From the NCBI RefSeq assembly GCF_014324365.1, contig NZ_QEIG01000011.1, positions 1 through 64,000 on the forward strand: DNA of 64,000 bases. Direction: 5' to 3'. Below the pieces are notes generated by a model. The model had not been told where the DNA came from and made no database searches. It worked only from the letters and a program-made list of their open reading frames with translations. Source of the stretch: Algoriphagus sp. AK58 (GTDB lineage: Bacteria; Bacteroidota; Bacteroidia; Cytophagales; Cyclobacteriaceae). The position numbers and the translations under genes are program-made. Position 1 is the first letter of the stretch, and each line of letters begins with the position of its first letter. Of the stretch, positions 1 to 11,700 are shown piece after piece.

Positions 1-36
1 ATATGAAAGAAATTGATATTAAGGACTGCATAATAG

Positions 37-154
37 CCCCGAAGCAATCTCCATGATGGACTAGTTAAAATCGTGAGACTGCTTCGTCGTACCTCCTCGC
101 AGTGACGTCCTAAAGATAGGAAACTGCTTTATTCATGCTTCATTCGTAGTGACG
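37..154. repeat. palindromic intergenic repeat, one full and one degenerate copy
   Basis: A unit with arms GAAGCAATCTC (41-51) and GAGACTGCTTC (75-85) is followed by the tail GTCGTACCTCCTCGCAGTGACG (86-107, quoted here in two parts: GTCGTACCTCC and TCGCAGTGACG). A degraded second tail follows at about 120-154. The same arrangement of a full unit plus a partial tandem copy recurs at 28228-28340 in the same orientation. The arms pair with one G-T wobble. It resembles the dispersed palindromic repeats often found between genes in Bacteroidota; mobility is not shown. The rest of 1-239 holds only the leader of the esterase gene. Confidence 0.75.
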
Positions 155-239
155 ATGAGACATCGTGTAATCTTTGAGATTCTAAACTTTTCACGAAACA
201 AAACTTTTCAAAAATAGCTTTCTCCAAAAAACAGTTTTC

Positions 240-1082
240 ATGAAATCCATTTTCCTTTCCCTATTCATTTTAGCCACTTTTTCCAGTTGTGCATTCAAGT
301 CGGTCACCCGATCAAAAAATCTGACCTACTTAGAGCCTTCTGTTGATCTTCCGACAAAGCAGCTTAATGTTTTTGCTCCACGAAAAGCGGAAAAATCTCC
401 AGTGTTGATATTCATCCATGGAGGAAGCTGGCACAGTGGACGCAAGGAAATTTACGACTTCATGGGTAGCCGCCTGGCGAGAAGGGGAGTGGTGACGGTC
501 ATCATTGATTATCCTTTGGCGCCGGATTATCAAGTTCAGGCAATGGAAAAAGCCAGTTTTCTGGCGGTCAAGTGGGTGAAGGACAACATTTCCCAATATG
601 GAGGTGATCCGGAAAATATCTTCATTTCCGGTCACTCGGCTGGTGGACATTTGGCTGCTTTGGTGGCCATCAAAAAGGAGCCTTGGGCGGAGTTGGGACT
701 TTCCAATCCGCTAAAAGGTGCCATTCTCAATGATCCGGCGGGTTTGGATTGGTACTGGTTTTTGACTGAGCGTAAGGAAAAATACAATGCCGAAGACAAT
801 TACGATGCCTTCACGGACAATCCGGAAGTATGGAAAGCTTACTCCCCGATCTATTTTTTGGAAGGAAACGAAGTTCCGATGCTGGTGATGGAGGGAGAAA
901 AGACCTACCCCGGTATTCGGTTGACTGTGGAAAGATTTCGAAAAGAAGCTGAAACAAAAGGATCTGATCTTACCTATTCCTTTTATCCCAAAACCAAGCA
1001 TATCCCGATGATTACGCAGTTTTTCTGGGCTTGGAGTAAAGGGTATGAGGATATATTGGGATTTATGGAAGTGGAGAAATAG
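240..1082 (+). CDS. alpha/beta-hydrolase esterase lipoprotein
   Basis: Probable carboxylesterase of the alpha/beta-hydrolase fold (BD-FAE / hormone-sensitive-lipase-like group). The first 17 residues form a lipoprotein signal with lipobox ATFSSC (Cys17), so the mature 263-residue protein should be membrane-anchored outside the cytoplasm. The oxyanion-hole motif HGGSW begins at residue 60, the nucleophile elbow GHSAGG gives Ser133, and His254 in KTKHIP is the likely catalytic histidine. The usual acidic residue is not obvious; Glu218 or Glu220 in MEGE sits about where it is expected. It stands alone and converges on the phosphopantetheinyl transferase gene. The substrate cannot be told from sequence; some relatives are annotated as kynurenine formamidases, but nothing here supports that specifically. 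Confidence 0.85.
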   Translation: MKSIFLSLFILATFSSCAFKSVTRSKNLTYLEPSVDLPTKQLNVFAPRKAEKSPVLIFIHGGSWHSGRKEIYDFMGSRLARRGVVTVIIDYPLAPDYQVQAMEKASFLAVKWVKDNISQYGGDPENIFISGHSAGGHLAALVAIKKEPWAELGLSNPLKGAILNDPAGLDWYWFLTERKEKYNAEDNYDAFTDNPEVWKAYSPIYFLEGNEVPMLVMEGEKTYPGIRLTVERFRKEAETKGSDLTYSFYPKTKHIPMITQFFWAWSKGYEDILGFMEVEK

Positions 1083-1241
1083 AACCTCCAAGCATCCTTG
1101 AGTCGTTTTTGCGGATGGTTGCGTATTATTTCAGTGACCGAACGATGTTACCCTTGGTCTTTCTTCCTGATCGGTTTAATCGTATTTGGAGAAGTAGAGG
1201 CATTTTTGGAATTGGCTAAAAATGGCCATTAGTTTAATGTC

Positions 1242-1267
1242 TTTAAAACCATTAGAATGGTTTTAAA
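1242..1267. terminator. palindrome overlapping the phosphopantetheinyl transferase stop codon
   Basis: TTTAAAACCATT (1242-1253) and AATGGTTTTAAA (1256-1267) are exact inverted copies separated by AG. The palindrome includes the stop codon and last codons of the minus-strand transferase gene, at the end of the NRPS operon and facing the convergent esterase gene. The A/T flanks fit a bidirectional terminator, although the loop must open to about six bases and the GC core is short. Confidence 0.4.
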
Positions 1268-1905
1268 TTCTCATAATTAAAGCAGGCCAATTCGTCAGAG
1301 GTCAATCTATCACTGGTAGCAATGTGACATGTATAGCCTTCGATCAGGTTGACTTCAAGTGTAAACCAAGAGCTGGAACCGATGGTAACCATGGAGTTTT
1401 GGATATTTACCTCCTTTAATGGAATGTTTAATCCTCGACCATCCGCTTTGACTGCTGCTTCTATTTGGGTCCAATAGTTAAGAAAAGCATGGTTAGGATC
1501 TTTGGCAAGCTGAATTTGATTCCATTCGGTCGCTGACATGTAATCTTGAAAGTCCGTAAAATTAACCTTAGTAACCTTTTCAACATCCACTCCCAGCCCT
1601 TGGCCCTCACCGATGATACAAACCACCAAATTCTCTGAGTGCGATATATTGAAAGAAAGTGAACCGGATACTTCAGGCTTTTTGGTGGGGGAGTAGCTGA
1701 TTTGGTGTAAGATGTCAGGGATTTTATAATAAGTACAAGCCATCTCCTTCAAAATGATTTTCCCCATCAGAGCGGTGTGTGAATCTTGCCACCTTCTATA
1801 TTGGACGACTTTGGACTGCATGGTCGCAGGCAATTGAACCAAATAATCCTCAAATACTTGACTTGAAAAGGGTTCAAGTATCCGGGTATAACTCAAGTAA
1901 AGCAT
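1252..1905 (-). CDS. 4'-phosphopantetheinyl transferase, Sfp type
   Basis: Transfers the 4'-phosphopantetheine arm from coenzyme A to the conserved serine of carrier-protein domains, converting apo to holo form. The 217-residue length fits the Sfp/Gsp group. Visible motifs are FNISHS (85-90), GVDVE with Mg-binding Asp107 and Glu109, and WTQIEAAVKADG (145-156) with Glu149 and Lys153, matching the family pattern GxD...W(S/T)xxExxxK. It is the last gene of the minus-strand run NRPS, outer-membrane receptor, MATE exporter, transferase, starting 10 bp after the MATE stop codon. The obvious partner is the five carrier domains of the NRPS. A role in priming fatty-acid ACP cannot be excluded. Confidence 0.93.
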   Translation of the reverse strand: MLYLSYTRILEPFSSQVFEDYLVQLPATMQSKVVQYRRWQDSHTALMGKIILKEMACTYYKIPDILHQISYSPTKKPEVSGSLSFNISHSENLVVCIIGEGQGLGVDVEKVTKVNFTDFQDYMSATEWNQIQLAKDPNHAFLNYWTQIEAAVKADGRGLNIPLKEVNIQNSMVTIGSSSWFTLEVNLIEGYTCHIATSDRLTSDELACFNYENLKPF

Positions 1906-1915
1906 AGGAATTCTT

Positions 1916-3304
1916 TTAAGCTAATTCTGACTCTATTCTAAGTTGCCCTACTTTTCTGAAAAACCGAATCGTCAAAAGAAGGGCGTTAAACGATAAACCC
2001 AAAATCAATCCTGTCCATAATCCGGAGATCCCCCAACCCATCGTAAAGGCAAAAAGATAACCTGCTGGTATTCCGATCACCCAATAGGCAATTAGTGAGA
2101 GGTAGGTAGGAATTTTTACATCTTGGATTCCTCGGAGTATTCCGGCAGAAGTCGCCTGCAATGCATCAGAAAGCTGGAATAAAGCAGTCATCAACAAGAC
2201 TATCTTGGCAAATTGGATGACATCCCAATCTTTGGTAAATAAAAATGGAATATTCACGTATCCAGCAATGAGCAATACGGAGAAAATAAGTCCAAAAATA
2301 AGAGCTAAAAAGACCGTAGATCTCCCGATGGCAAAGACCGAATCCCAGTCCTTCTTTCCAAAAAAGAAAGCCACCCGGATGGATCCTGCCGTGCAGATCC
2401 CTATAGAAACGACATAGGTAAGCGATGAAATGTAGATTCCGATTTGATGAGCAGCCTGCTGCTGCACACCTAGCCAACCTGCCATCAAGCCGGAAAAAGC
2501 AAATGCTCCACTTTCAAGGGACAATTGAATCCCGACGGGCACTCCGATTTTGATGATTTCTTTTATCCTGGACAGCTTGATCCGAAAAGTCTGACTCAGA
2601 TCATTCCGGTAATCCCCAAATCTATCCGACCGCAAAATCATGACAATAAATAGGATCAGCGCAATCAATTGGGTTAGCAAAGTCCCATAGCCTGCACCTT
2701 TCAGTTCCAAAGCTGGCATCCCCCAATGTCCAAAAATCAAGATGTAGTTTAGAAGAATATTGAGAGGAATCGTGATAAGGTTAAGTGTCATTACCACCCT
2801 GGTATGTCCCAAACCCTGTGCAAATCGGGAGATACTTGAAAATAAGGCAAAAGGAACCAATCTCCATGCGATAATTACCAAATAGTCTTGTGCAATCCGG
2901 GCTACCTCAAGATCCTGACCCAAATGAAATACCACTTCCTTTCCAAAATGAAAAATCAATGCAAGAAGAAGTGAAAAAATCCCTCCAATAAACATCCCAT
3001 TTACCAGGATTTCGAGTGGAGATTTATAGTCTGATTTGCCCAAAGAAGCAGAAACCAAAGGAGAGATCGCCATCGTCAGTCCCATACAAAGAAGGACTGG
3101 AATCGAAATCAAATTAATGACCAAAGAGGCCGCTGCCAATTGATTACTGTGGATAGATCCCACCATCACCCCATCGATAATGGGCAAAGAGATTTGGGTT
3201 AGGTTACTAAGGACGATCGGCCAACCTAAGTTGGCAGTGAGCTTTATTTCTTCTACAAAACTGTTGGGTTGAGAAGAAAGGTCAATAGCATTTGCTCGAT
3301 TCAT
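1916..3304 (-). CDS. MATE family multidrug/metabolite exporter
   Basis: A 462-residue integral inner-membrane protein with about 12 hydrophobic segments in two similar halves, the layout and length of MATE (NorM/DinF-like) Na+- or H+-coupled exporters. Typical stretches are the N-terminal LGWPIVLSNLTQISLPIIDG and the second-half GVPVGIQLSLESGAFAFSG. The start codon overlaps the stop of the preceding outer-membrane protein by one base (TAATG), so translation is likely coupled, and the transferase follows 10 bp later. Position inside the NRPS operon suggests export of the peptide or self-protection, which is inference. The family itself is clear from the sequence. Confidence 0.9.
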   Translation of the reverse strand: MNRANAIDLSSQPNSFVEEIKLTANLGWPIVLSNLTQISLPIIDGVMVGSIHSNQLAAASLVINLISIPVLLCMGLTMAISPLVSASLGKSDYKSPLEILVNGMFIGGIFSLLLALIFHFGKEVVFHLGQDLEVARIAQDYLVIIAWRLVPFALFSSISRFAQGLGHTRVVMTLNLITIPLNILLNYILIFGHWGMPALELKGAGYGTLLTQLIALILFIVMILRSDRFGDYRNDLSQTFRIKLSRIKEIIKIGVPVGIQLSLESGAFAFSGLMAGWLGVQQQAAHQIGIYISSLTYVVSIGICTAGSIRVAFFFGKKDWDSVFAIGRSTVFLALIFGLIFSVLLIAGYVNIPFLFTKDWDVIQFAKIVLLMTALFQLSDALQATSAGILRGIQDVKIPTYLSLIAYWVIGIPAGYLFAFTMGWGISGLWTGLILGLSFNALLLTIRFFRKVGQLRIESELA

Positions 3305-5745
3305 TAGTTTCTCCTCCTTTTTTCCTCTTCCATGCTCGTCACTCTCCTTCTCGATCCCTTGATTTCCCTATTCCCAAAGTTATAAGTGAAGGTAAATAAG
3401 AGCCGTCTGGTGTCCTGTACCCGAAACTCATTGACATAAATAATGGGTGAATCACTTGTAGAAGGCCAAACGTTGGTTCTGAAGATATCCGAGACAGCTA
3501 CCGAAACAGATCCTAAATTTTTCAAAATCGATTTTCTTGCTCCTACATCTACAGACCAGATCGTGCCTAATCTCTGATTGACACCCCAAAGGGTTGGGGA
3601 ATTGTAAAATCCGGTTAATTCCAGGGATAAAGATTTGGGAAGCGTAAATGTGTTTTGGAGAGAGAAGGTGGCTGCAGTTGCTTTTTCATCAAAACTTACT
3701 CCTGATAGTTCAGCTTTATTTTCAATATAAAAAGCTGTCAGCGTACTGTAGGTTTCCCACCAGTCAGTTAAGGTAAGCGGGGCGCTAAAGTTGAGTGTAT
3801 ATTGGTATTGATCATCCAGATTGACAAAGGAGTAAATGCTGACATTATCTTCACCAGGTAAGTATAATTCAGTCATTAGATTTTTGACATGGCTAAAGGT
3901 AAAGGAGGAAGTGAGGGTGTTTTTAAAGGTATGGGTAAGCGTGGCCGCTGTCGCATACTCTGGGAGTAGAAAAGGATTGCCCTGCGAATAGAATAATTGA
4001 TTCAGTAGTAATTGAAATGGGTTTAGTCTTTGGTAGGCTGGTCGGTTGATTCGCCGATTGGCACCTATCGACCAATTGTGGTTTTCGCTGGCAGCATATT
4101 CTAAGTTTAGGGAAGGAAAAAAGTCAAGGTAATCTCGATTTACAACTTGATTTTCAGTGTTTTGCTGATCTTGAAGATCACCAACAGAGCGGGTGTGTTC
4201 TGCCCTAAGACCAGTGAGCAGGTTAACCTTTTCACCAAAGCTGATGGAGTAGGAAAGATACCCTGCGCTTATTTTTTCATCATAAAAAAACGTATTGGAA
4301 CGCGTAGGATCTAGAACGAATTCTCCTTCCTCTTCCTTAAAGAAATCAAATGTGTTATCAGATCCGACCGCCGAATACTTAAGTCCGGCACCTAGTTTAC
4401 CTTCACCAAGGGGGCGTTCAAAGTCAACTTTGAAACTTTTGATATCAATTGTAGTAGGGAGGTTTGAAAAATAAGTAGTCTCGGAAATCAAAGTTGACCC
4501 AGAAGGATCTCTTATTTCATTAGGTTGTGTATTGTTTCTGAGATTTTCAAAAAAAGCATAGTCAGCATCTATGTTTAAGACCGTACCTTTTTTATTAGCA
4601 TATCGATAATTGAGGTTAAAAGAAAGATCTGTTCGATCGATGATGGTATTACTCTCTGCCCAAAGCTGTCCATCGACAATACCATCCGAAACATTGCCGA
4701 ATTTGGCGCGGTCAGAGACATTCCATAATCCCTCTGTGAAATTTCCAGTTGCTAAAAATCCAATAATGCTGTTTGGTGATAAATTAAGATCTATCCCACC
4801 TCTCAAAGAATGGATTTTTCGATCGATATTTCCAGTTGCTGCCAAGTTGACAAATTGATCGCCTTGCTGAATGGTGACCTCTTCTTTATAAGGATCCTGG
4901 TAACGATTAAACCCATAAGAGCCATAAAGATTAAGTGATTTGTTTCGGTAGTTTCCTGACAAAGAAGCGTTATAACGGGATTTGTTGCCGATGGAATAGC
5001 CAGAGTTGAAGGTTCCGTTCGCTCCAATCTCCGTGCTTTTTTTCAATCGAATATTAATTATTCCGGCAGTTCCTACAGCGTCATATTTAGCACCAGGATC
5101 AGGGATCAGTTCTATGGCCTCAATTTGGTCGGATTGTAATGATCTGAGATAGGAGTCTAGGTCTCCACCTGTTAAGGGTACGATTTTTCCATTCACTGCG
5201 ACAAAAGCGCCGCTCCTTCCCATCATTCTGATGTTTCCGGAATTATCGATGAAGACATTGGGAGACTTTCGAAGTAGGTCTAAAGAGCTGATTCCTGCTG
5301 AATTGATACTTTGTTCTACATTAAAGACCACCCGGTCTTTTTTGATTTCCAACATCGGCACTTGACCTTGTACGACAACCATATCAAGTTCACTATCGGT
5401 AGCTTCCATTTTCACTTCCGGCCAAGAAACTTCCTTGTTTTCCGGCAAGTCGAACGGATCGCTGAGGTAAGATTTGAATCCGACAAAACTGATATTTAGC
5501 CAATACTTTCCAGCTTCCAAGTCAGGTAAAACAAAGCTTCCATCAGCTAATGTGTAACCGACTTTTGTCAAGCTGGAATCGGCTGCTGTATACAGCGCCA
5601 CGTTGGTATAGGCAATGGGCTGATTATCATTATCAATTACTTTACCCTTAATACTTGATAAATTTTGCTGTGCTGTCACATTACTTAAAAAAATGAAAAT
5701 AAATAGTAAGGTGAATGCCGTCAGCTGACATAGAATTCGTTTCAT
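3304..5745 (-). CDS. TonB-dependent-receptor-like outer-membrane beta-barrel protein
   Basis: 813 residues. A signal peptide ending near NVTAQ (about residue 26) is followed by a carboxypeptidase-regulatory-like domain (about 31-110, beginning IKGKVIDNDNQPIAYTNVAL), a plug-like domain (about 130-225, with GRSGAFVAVNGKIVPLTGGD) and a long beta-rich barrel reaching the C terminus (OMP_b-brl_3 type). The last residues, RRRVTSMEEEKRRRN, form a charged tail after the final strand, which is unusual for a barrel. It starts 44 bp after the NRPS stop and is coupled to the MATE gene. Such proteins take up ligands through the outer membrane; here it may bind the NRPS product or a complex of it. No Fur-box-like sequence was noticed, so a siderophore role is not supported. 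Confidence 0.85.
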   Translation of the reverse strand: MKRILCQLTAFTLLFIFIFLSNVTAQQNLSSIKGKVIDNDNQPIAYTNVALYTAADSSLTKVGYTLADGSFVLPDLEAGKYWLNISFVGFKSYLSDPFDLPENKEVSWPEVKMEATDSELDMVVVQGQVPMLEIKKDRVVFNVEQSINSAGISSLDLLRKSPNVFIDNSGNIRMMGRSGAFVAVNGKIVPLTGGDLDSYLRSLQSDQIEAIELIPDPGAKYDAVGTAGIINIRLKKSTEIGANGTFNSGYSIGNKSRYNASLSGNYRNKSLNLYGSYGFNRYQDPYKEEVTIQQGDQFVNLAATGNIDRKIHSLRGGIDLNLSPNSIIGFLATGNFTEGLWNVSDRAKFGNVSDGIVDGQLWAESNTIIDRTDLSFNLNYRYANKKGTVLNIDADYAFFENLRNNTQPNEIRDPSGSTLISETTYFSNLPTTIDIKSFKVDFERPLGEGKLGAGLKYSAVGSDNTFDFFKEEEGEFVLDPTRSNTFFYDEKISAGYLSYSISFGEKVNLLTGLRAEHTRSVGDLQDQQNTENQVVNRDYLDFFPSLNLEYAASENHNWSIGANRRINRPAYQRLNPFQLLLNQLFYSQGNPFLLPEYATAATLTHTFKNTLTSSFTFSHVKNLMTELYLPGEDNVSIYSFVNLDDQYQYTLNFSAPLTLTDWWETYSTLTAFYIENKAELSGVSFDEKATAATFSLQNTFTLPKSLSLELTGFYNSPTLWGVNQRLGTIWSVDVGARKSILKNLGSVSVAVSDIFRTNVWPSTSDSPIIYVNEFRVQDTRRLLFTFTYNFGNREIKGSRRRVTSMEEEKRRRN

Positions 5746-5789
5746 GATTGCGTTGATTTTTAGAGTTTATATAAAAATTTCTGCTTGTG

Positions 5790-8700
5790 TTATATTCTGT
5801 TTATCAGGGTTTCCAGTTCTCTTGCATGTTGAGTATTTCTGGTATCTGTAGTCTTCATCCCTGATTTTTGAAGGCAATCTTGGATTGCTTTGGCCAAGGA
5901 CTGTACATGAGGACTTAGCATCATGGTATAGTGATTTCCTGGAGTTCCATGGATTATTAGATCGGAACTCACTGTTGCTGTCCAACCGTGACATTCGGGG
6001 ATATTTTCATCTTTCCGACTACTTCTTTCAGCTTTGAAAAGGTGTGTGATCTGATCGATTTTCGTCGGTTCAAAATGTATCCTGCTATTTGTGCCGATAA
6101 GCTTTGCCCATTGTCCCAGTTCTTGCCGAGAAAATGAATCGGGAATCAGTCCTTTTGAAACAGTCCATTGATGAACCAATGAAAGCCGTTCTTTGGAATC
6201 AATTTGCTCAAGCTTTTCTTTTAGCTCATAGAAATTCAAATCGGGGCTCATGTATTCCACCAGTCGTTCGACAAGCATGATCAAATCATTGACCTCTTGT
6301 TGCTTTGAATGAAGTGTGAAGCCTCCTAAATCTGCAAGAACTTGTGGGCTAAACGAGTCCATTAACCCGATAAAGTCAATTTTTTCACCTTGTTGGAGAA
6401 GTTGATTTGCCATTTCTACAGCAACCCAACCACCCATGGAGTGACCAGCTAACTGATAAGGGCCTTGGGCTTGGACCTTTCTCATTAGGCGGATATTGAA
6501 AGCTGCTATCTCTTCTATTGATTCAAATGGATCCTCGCTGTTCAACAAACCAAAATATTGGAATCCATAAACCGGCTGATCTTTTCCGAGTGCCTTGGCT
6601 AGATCTGCCAAATAATAGGATTTGCCTTCCATCCCAGGGACTATAAAAAGTGGTCTTTTGTCTCCATTGGGCTGAAGTGGAATCAAATGCTCATTGAATA
6701 GAAAATTCTCCGCTTTACCTAAGTGAATATGATCCATCAAAGACTTGGGCGTAGGATTTTGGAAAATGATTGGAATAGGTATCTGAACCTTAAGGCCTTG
6801 GTGAATTTTTGAGATCAGCATGACAGCTTTCAATGAATTTCCGCCCAAGGCAAAAAAATCATCTTCCATTCCAATAACATCTGGACTGATGCTCAATGTG
6901 GTTGCCCAAGCTTCAATCATTGCTTTCTCTAGGTCAGTCTCCGGAGCAATAAAAACTTTCCCGGTCTTAAAATTCTCATCTGGTGCCGGCAAAGCCTTCC
7001 GGTCAATTTTACCGGAAGGGCTCAAGAGGAGTTTTTCCATGGCCACAAACCGGGCAGGAATCATGAATTCTGGTAAGGTCTGGCCAAGGAAGCTTCTGAG
7101 TTCTTCCACAGTCTTCTCCGTTTCGGAGACGTAATAGGCGCAGAGGTACTTTTCGCCCAGGTGATCCTGACGGACGGTGACGGCGGCTTCGGTGATCGCG
7201 CTGTCAGAAAGGAGGGCACTTTCGATCTCCCCGAGTTCGATACGGAATCCGCGGATTTTGACCTGTTGGTCGATTCTGCCCAGGTACTCGATTTCCCCGG
7301 TTGGGAGCCAACGGGCGAGGTCCCCGGATCGGTACATTTTTGCTCCGGGATTGAACGGGTCTGGGACAAACTTTTCGGCTGTCAGTTCGGGACGGTTTAG
7401 ATAGCCTCTTCCGACACCTGCACCCCCGATGCAGAGCTCACCGGCAATTCCGATGGGAAGCTGATTGCCCTGAGCATCGAGGATATAGGTTTTGTAGTTG
7501 GGCAATGGACTTCCGATGGTAATCCGGTCAGAGTCTTCCTGTACTTTCCCCATTGTCGCACAGACGGTGGCCTCAGTTGGGCCATAGGCATTGATCAGGT
7601 TTTTGATATTGTGCCATTTTTTGGCGAGATGCACTGGCAAAGCTTCGCCTCCACAAACCACGGTATGCAGAGAGGGAATCTGGTAAGGATCCAGCTGGTT
7701 TAGCACCACGGGTGTCATGGCAGCAATCGTAATCCGGTTTTTATTGATCGTTGTTGTCAAAGGCAGGCCAGGCAAGAGGTTCTCCCTGGACCCCATGACG
7801 AGTGTCCCTCCAGCCAAGAATGCTAAAAGGATTTCGGAAACGGAAGGGTCAAAACTGAAAGATGCAAGCTGCAAAACCCGATCTTCCGTTTTGACTTTGA
7901 TTTTTTGTTGCTGCGCAAAAGCCAAATTGACAACATTTCTATGTTCGATCATTGCGCCTTTGGGCCTACCAGTTGTACCTGAGGTGTAGATGATGTATGC
8001 CAAGTCAGGCGCTTTACCGATCCATACCGGATTGGATGCGGTGAAAATGATCATTCTGTCAGCCAACTCTTCTTTGCTCACCAGTTGAACCTGCGTGTTT
8101 TGGCAGATCTCTTCTAATTTCGGAAGGAGGGAGTTTTGGGTCAGGATAAGTTCCAGACCGGAATCCCCGATCATATAGGCCAGTCTGTCCACCGGATAGG
8201 ATGGATCCAGGGGAACATAGGCCCCGCCGGACTTCCACACGGCAAGGATGCTGATGATCAGCTCCGGGGAGCGCTCCAGACAGATGCCGACCCTTCGCTC
8301 GGCACCGATTCCGCAGGATCTTAGGTAATGGGCGAGCCGGTTGGCTTTTTGATTCAGCTCCGAATAAGTCAACTCCTCATTCTCAAACACCAGCGCGGTA
8401 TTGTAAGGATATTCCAGCACTTTAGCCTCAAAGAGTCCGTGGACCAAGGCGTTCTGGGGTACTTCCAGGATATTGCTGTTCCAGTTTCTGATCTGCTCCG
8501 ATTCCTTTTCCAGGATGATCGGCAAGTCCGATAATGATGTATCGGGAGATGCACAGATATGGCCCAGCAGGTTGACAAAACGATGCGAAAGTCTTTCAAT
8601 ACTTTCTTTACTGAACAGCTCTTCTGCGTACACCATATCAAAACCCATGAACTGTTCCCCTTCCGAAACACTTAGGGTTAAATCAAATTTAGCCTGCGCA

Positions 8701-11700
8701 TCATCCGATATTTGTAGTTGACGAAGTATGCTTTCACCAAGTGACAGGGAAAGTTCTCCCTCCTTCAACATCGTGAACATCACACGGACTGCATGATCCC
8801 CCAATTGGCTCGATCTCAAATCTGCTATCAGTTCGTCATAAGGATAAGAATCATTCTCAAACACTGTGAGCAAAAGCTCTTTTGTGCTTTCTAAAAACTC
8901 AAAAAACGAAAGGGAAATATCAATATGATTCCTCACTGCCAGTGTATTGACAAACATCCCGATCATTTCCTCAGTCTCGGGAAGATTTCTCCCCGCTGAG
9001 GTGGTTGCTATCACCAGATCTTGGGACTGTGCGTATTTGCTGATCAGCAGGGTGAAGGCAGAATAAAGGAAGATATAAGGAGTGGTGCCCGTCTGTGCGC
9101 ATAGGCGGTCGACGCTTTCCAACAGATCTCCCTCCATCCGGAAGGAATGGATCCCTCCACGGTAGTTTCTTAGGGAAGGCTCACTAAAGTCGACAGGAAG
9201 TTCCAGAGCGGGAATGCCGTTGGAAAACATCTGTTTCCAGAATTCCGCCTGTCCAGAACGTGCCGTCAGCTGGGTTTCGGACTGCTGCCAATAGGCATAA
9301 TCAATGAAACCAAGTGTATTGGTTTTCAGCGTCTTTCCCTGATAGGCATCCGCCAATGCTTTGAAGAAGGGACCATGCGACATTCCGTCCATGATAATAT
9401 GGTGGGTGTCGATTGCTAAAATCTGCCTTGAAGGAGTCTGCCACAGCTCCATCCGTATCAGGGGAGCCTGCTCCAGATCAAAGGACTTGGTTCCCCAGTT
9501 TTTAAGCGCGTCTTGGGCATCACTTTCACTGAGACTGTGAACCGGGACATCAACCGTAACCCTGTCTGCCACACGCTGACGCAGTTTCCCCTCAACCAGG
9601 CTGAAAGAAACCCTGAAGGCATCATAGTGATCCACCACCTGCTGGAAAGCCTTTTCCAGCAGGGCATGATTCAAGGACCCATCTACCTCATAGGCTGCCG
9701 GCATATTGTAGAGCACGGAATTTTCTCCCAGCTGCAGTTGATGGAGGTAGACTCGTTTTTGGGCTGAGGCTAGGGGATAGCTCTCCAGTATCGGTGCTTT
9801 CCCGATACCTGGTACGGCAACCTTTTCCCTAGAATCGATCAATCTCGAAAGACTCTCTAGCGTCGGGTTCATGAAAATATCTTTGACCGAGACTTTTAAT
9901 TGAAAAGTTTGGCCGATCCGGCCTACAAGCTGCACACACCTTAGCGAGTTTCCTCCCAATGAGAAGAAGTCATCATTAATACCGATCTCTTCGGAATTAA
10001 GCCCTAATACTGAAGCCCATAATTTCACAAGCCACTTTTCTGTTTCTGTTTTAGGCATCACGAATTCAGTTCCTGTTTTTATACTGGCATCGGGCTCTGG
10101 TAATGCCTTACGGTCTGTCTTACCACTGCCGGTAAGGGGAAGCTTATCCAATTGTACAAAGCGTGAGGGAACCATAAACTCAGGCAGGGTAAGGGAAAGG
10201 GCTTCTCGCAACTCATGAATGGTTTTTTCCTCATCAGCTACAAAATAGGCACACAAGTACTTTTCACCCTGTGCATCGGTTCGGGCGATTACTGCTGCTG
10301 TTGCGACCCCCTTTATGGCCAAGAGCGCACTTTCGATTTCACCACACTCAATTCGATACCCGCGGATTTTGACCTGATGGTCTATTCTTCCCAAAAACTC
10401 TACTTCTCCATTTGACAGCCATCGTGCCAGATCGCCGGATCGATATAGCCGTCCTCCTTCACGGGAAGAATCTGGAATAAACTTCTCGGCGGTGAGTTCA
10501 GGACGGTTGAGATAGCCGCGGGCAAGTCCATCACCACCAATGCATAATTCACCTGCCATTCCTATCGGTAAAGGATTGCCTGATTGGTCAAGAATGTGGA
10601 TTTGATAATTAGGAAGAGGACGCCCTAGAACCACTCGCTTCACATCACTTTGAATAGGTCGAAGGGTTGTGTTTACAGTCGCTTCTGTAGGCCCATAGGC
10701 ATTGATGAGTCTTTTTTTGGATGCCCAACGACGAGCTAATTCCATGGACAGGGCCTCACCTCCTGCGTAGACGGTGTATAAATGCGGTAAATCATCAGGT
10801 GATAAGTACCCCAATGCGGTAGGAGTAAGTTTGATATGGGATATTTGATAGTGATTCAGCGTCTCGGTTAGGGCCGGACCTGGCATTAGGTTTTCATGAT
10901 CTGCGATGACAAGGGTCCCACCGTTAGCAAATGCCATCAAAAGGTCTGCAACTGATACATCAAAACAGATCGAAGCAAACTGCAATATTCTAGGCATTGC
11001 AACCAATGCCATGCTGTCTTTGTATGCAAAAGCCAAGTTTACAGCAGTACGGTGCTCCACCATCACCCCTTTGGGCTTGCCCGTTGAGCCAGAGGTATAG
11101 ATAATGTAGGCTAAGTCAAAAGGACGGGAAGGGCATTGTATTTTGGTAGTTGAGAATGATTTTAATTCCGAACCCAAGTGTTCGAGAATAAGCATGCGTG
11201 TAGGCAAACCTTCCGAGGCCTTTTCAGCTACAGTAATGGCAGCTTCATGGGTAAGTAGCAAACCCACCTCTGCATCTTGGAGCATGTAATGCAATCGGTC
11301 TACCGGATAGGATGGATCGAGTGGGACATACGCACCTCCGGCTTTCCAAACTGCCAAAATGCTTACAATCAATTCAGGAGACCGCTTCATTAACAGACCG
11401 ACAAGTTCTCCTGGTTTTATTCCCCTGACAATGAGCAATCGGGCCAGTTGGTTGGCTTTGCTTTCTAATTCCTTATACTTAAGCTCTCTGTCTTTGTATA
11501 CCAATGCCATGTTCTCTGGAAAAAGCCTGACAGTGGATTCGAATAGTTCGGATAGGGTTTGACTAGTAGGGTATTTCTGGAATGTGTGGTTCCATTCTGA
11601 AATCATTCTTTTTTCTTGATCCACCAGGATACTGAATTCCCTCAATGACTTATCTGGTCTTTGAATAGCCTGCTGCAGCAGGAACTCATATCGTGATGCC

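Noticed and set aside
37-154. CRISPR array
   Set aside because: Only one full and one partial unit, no regular spacers and no cas genes.
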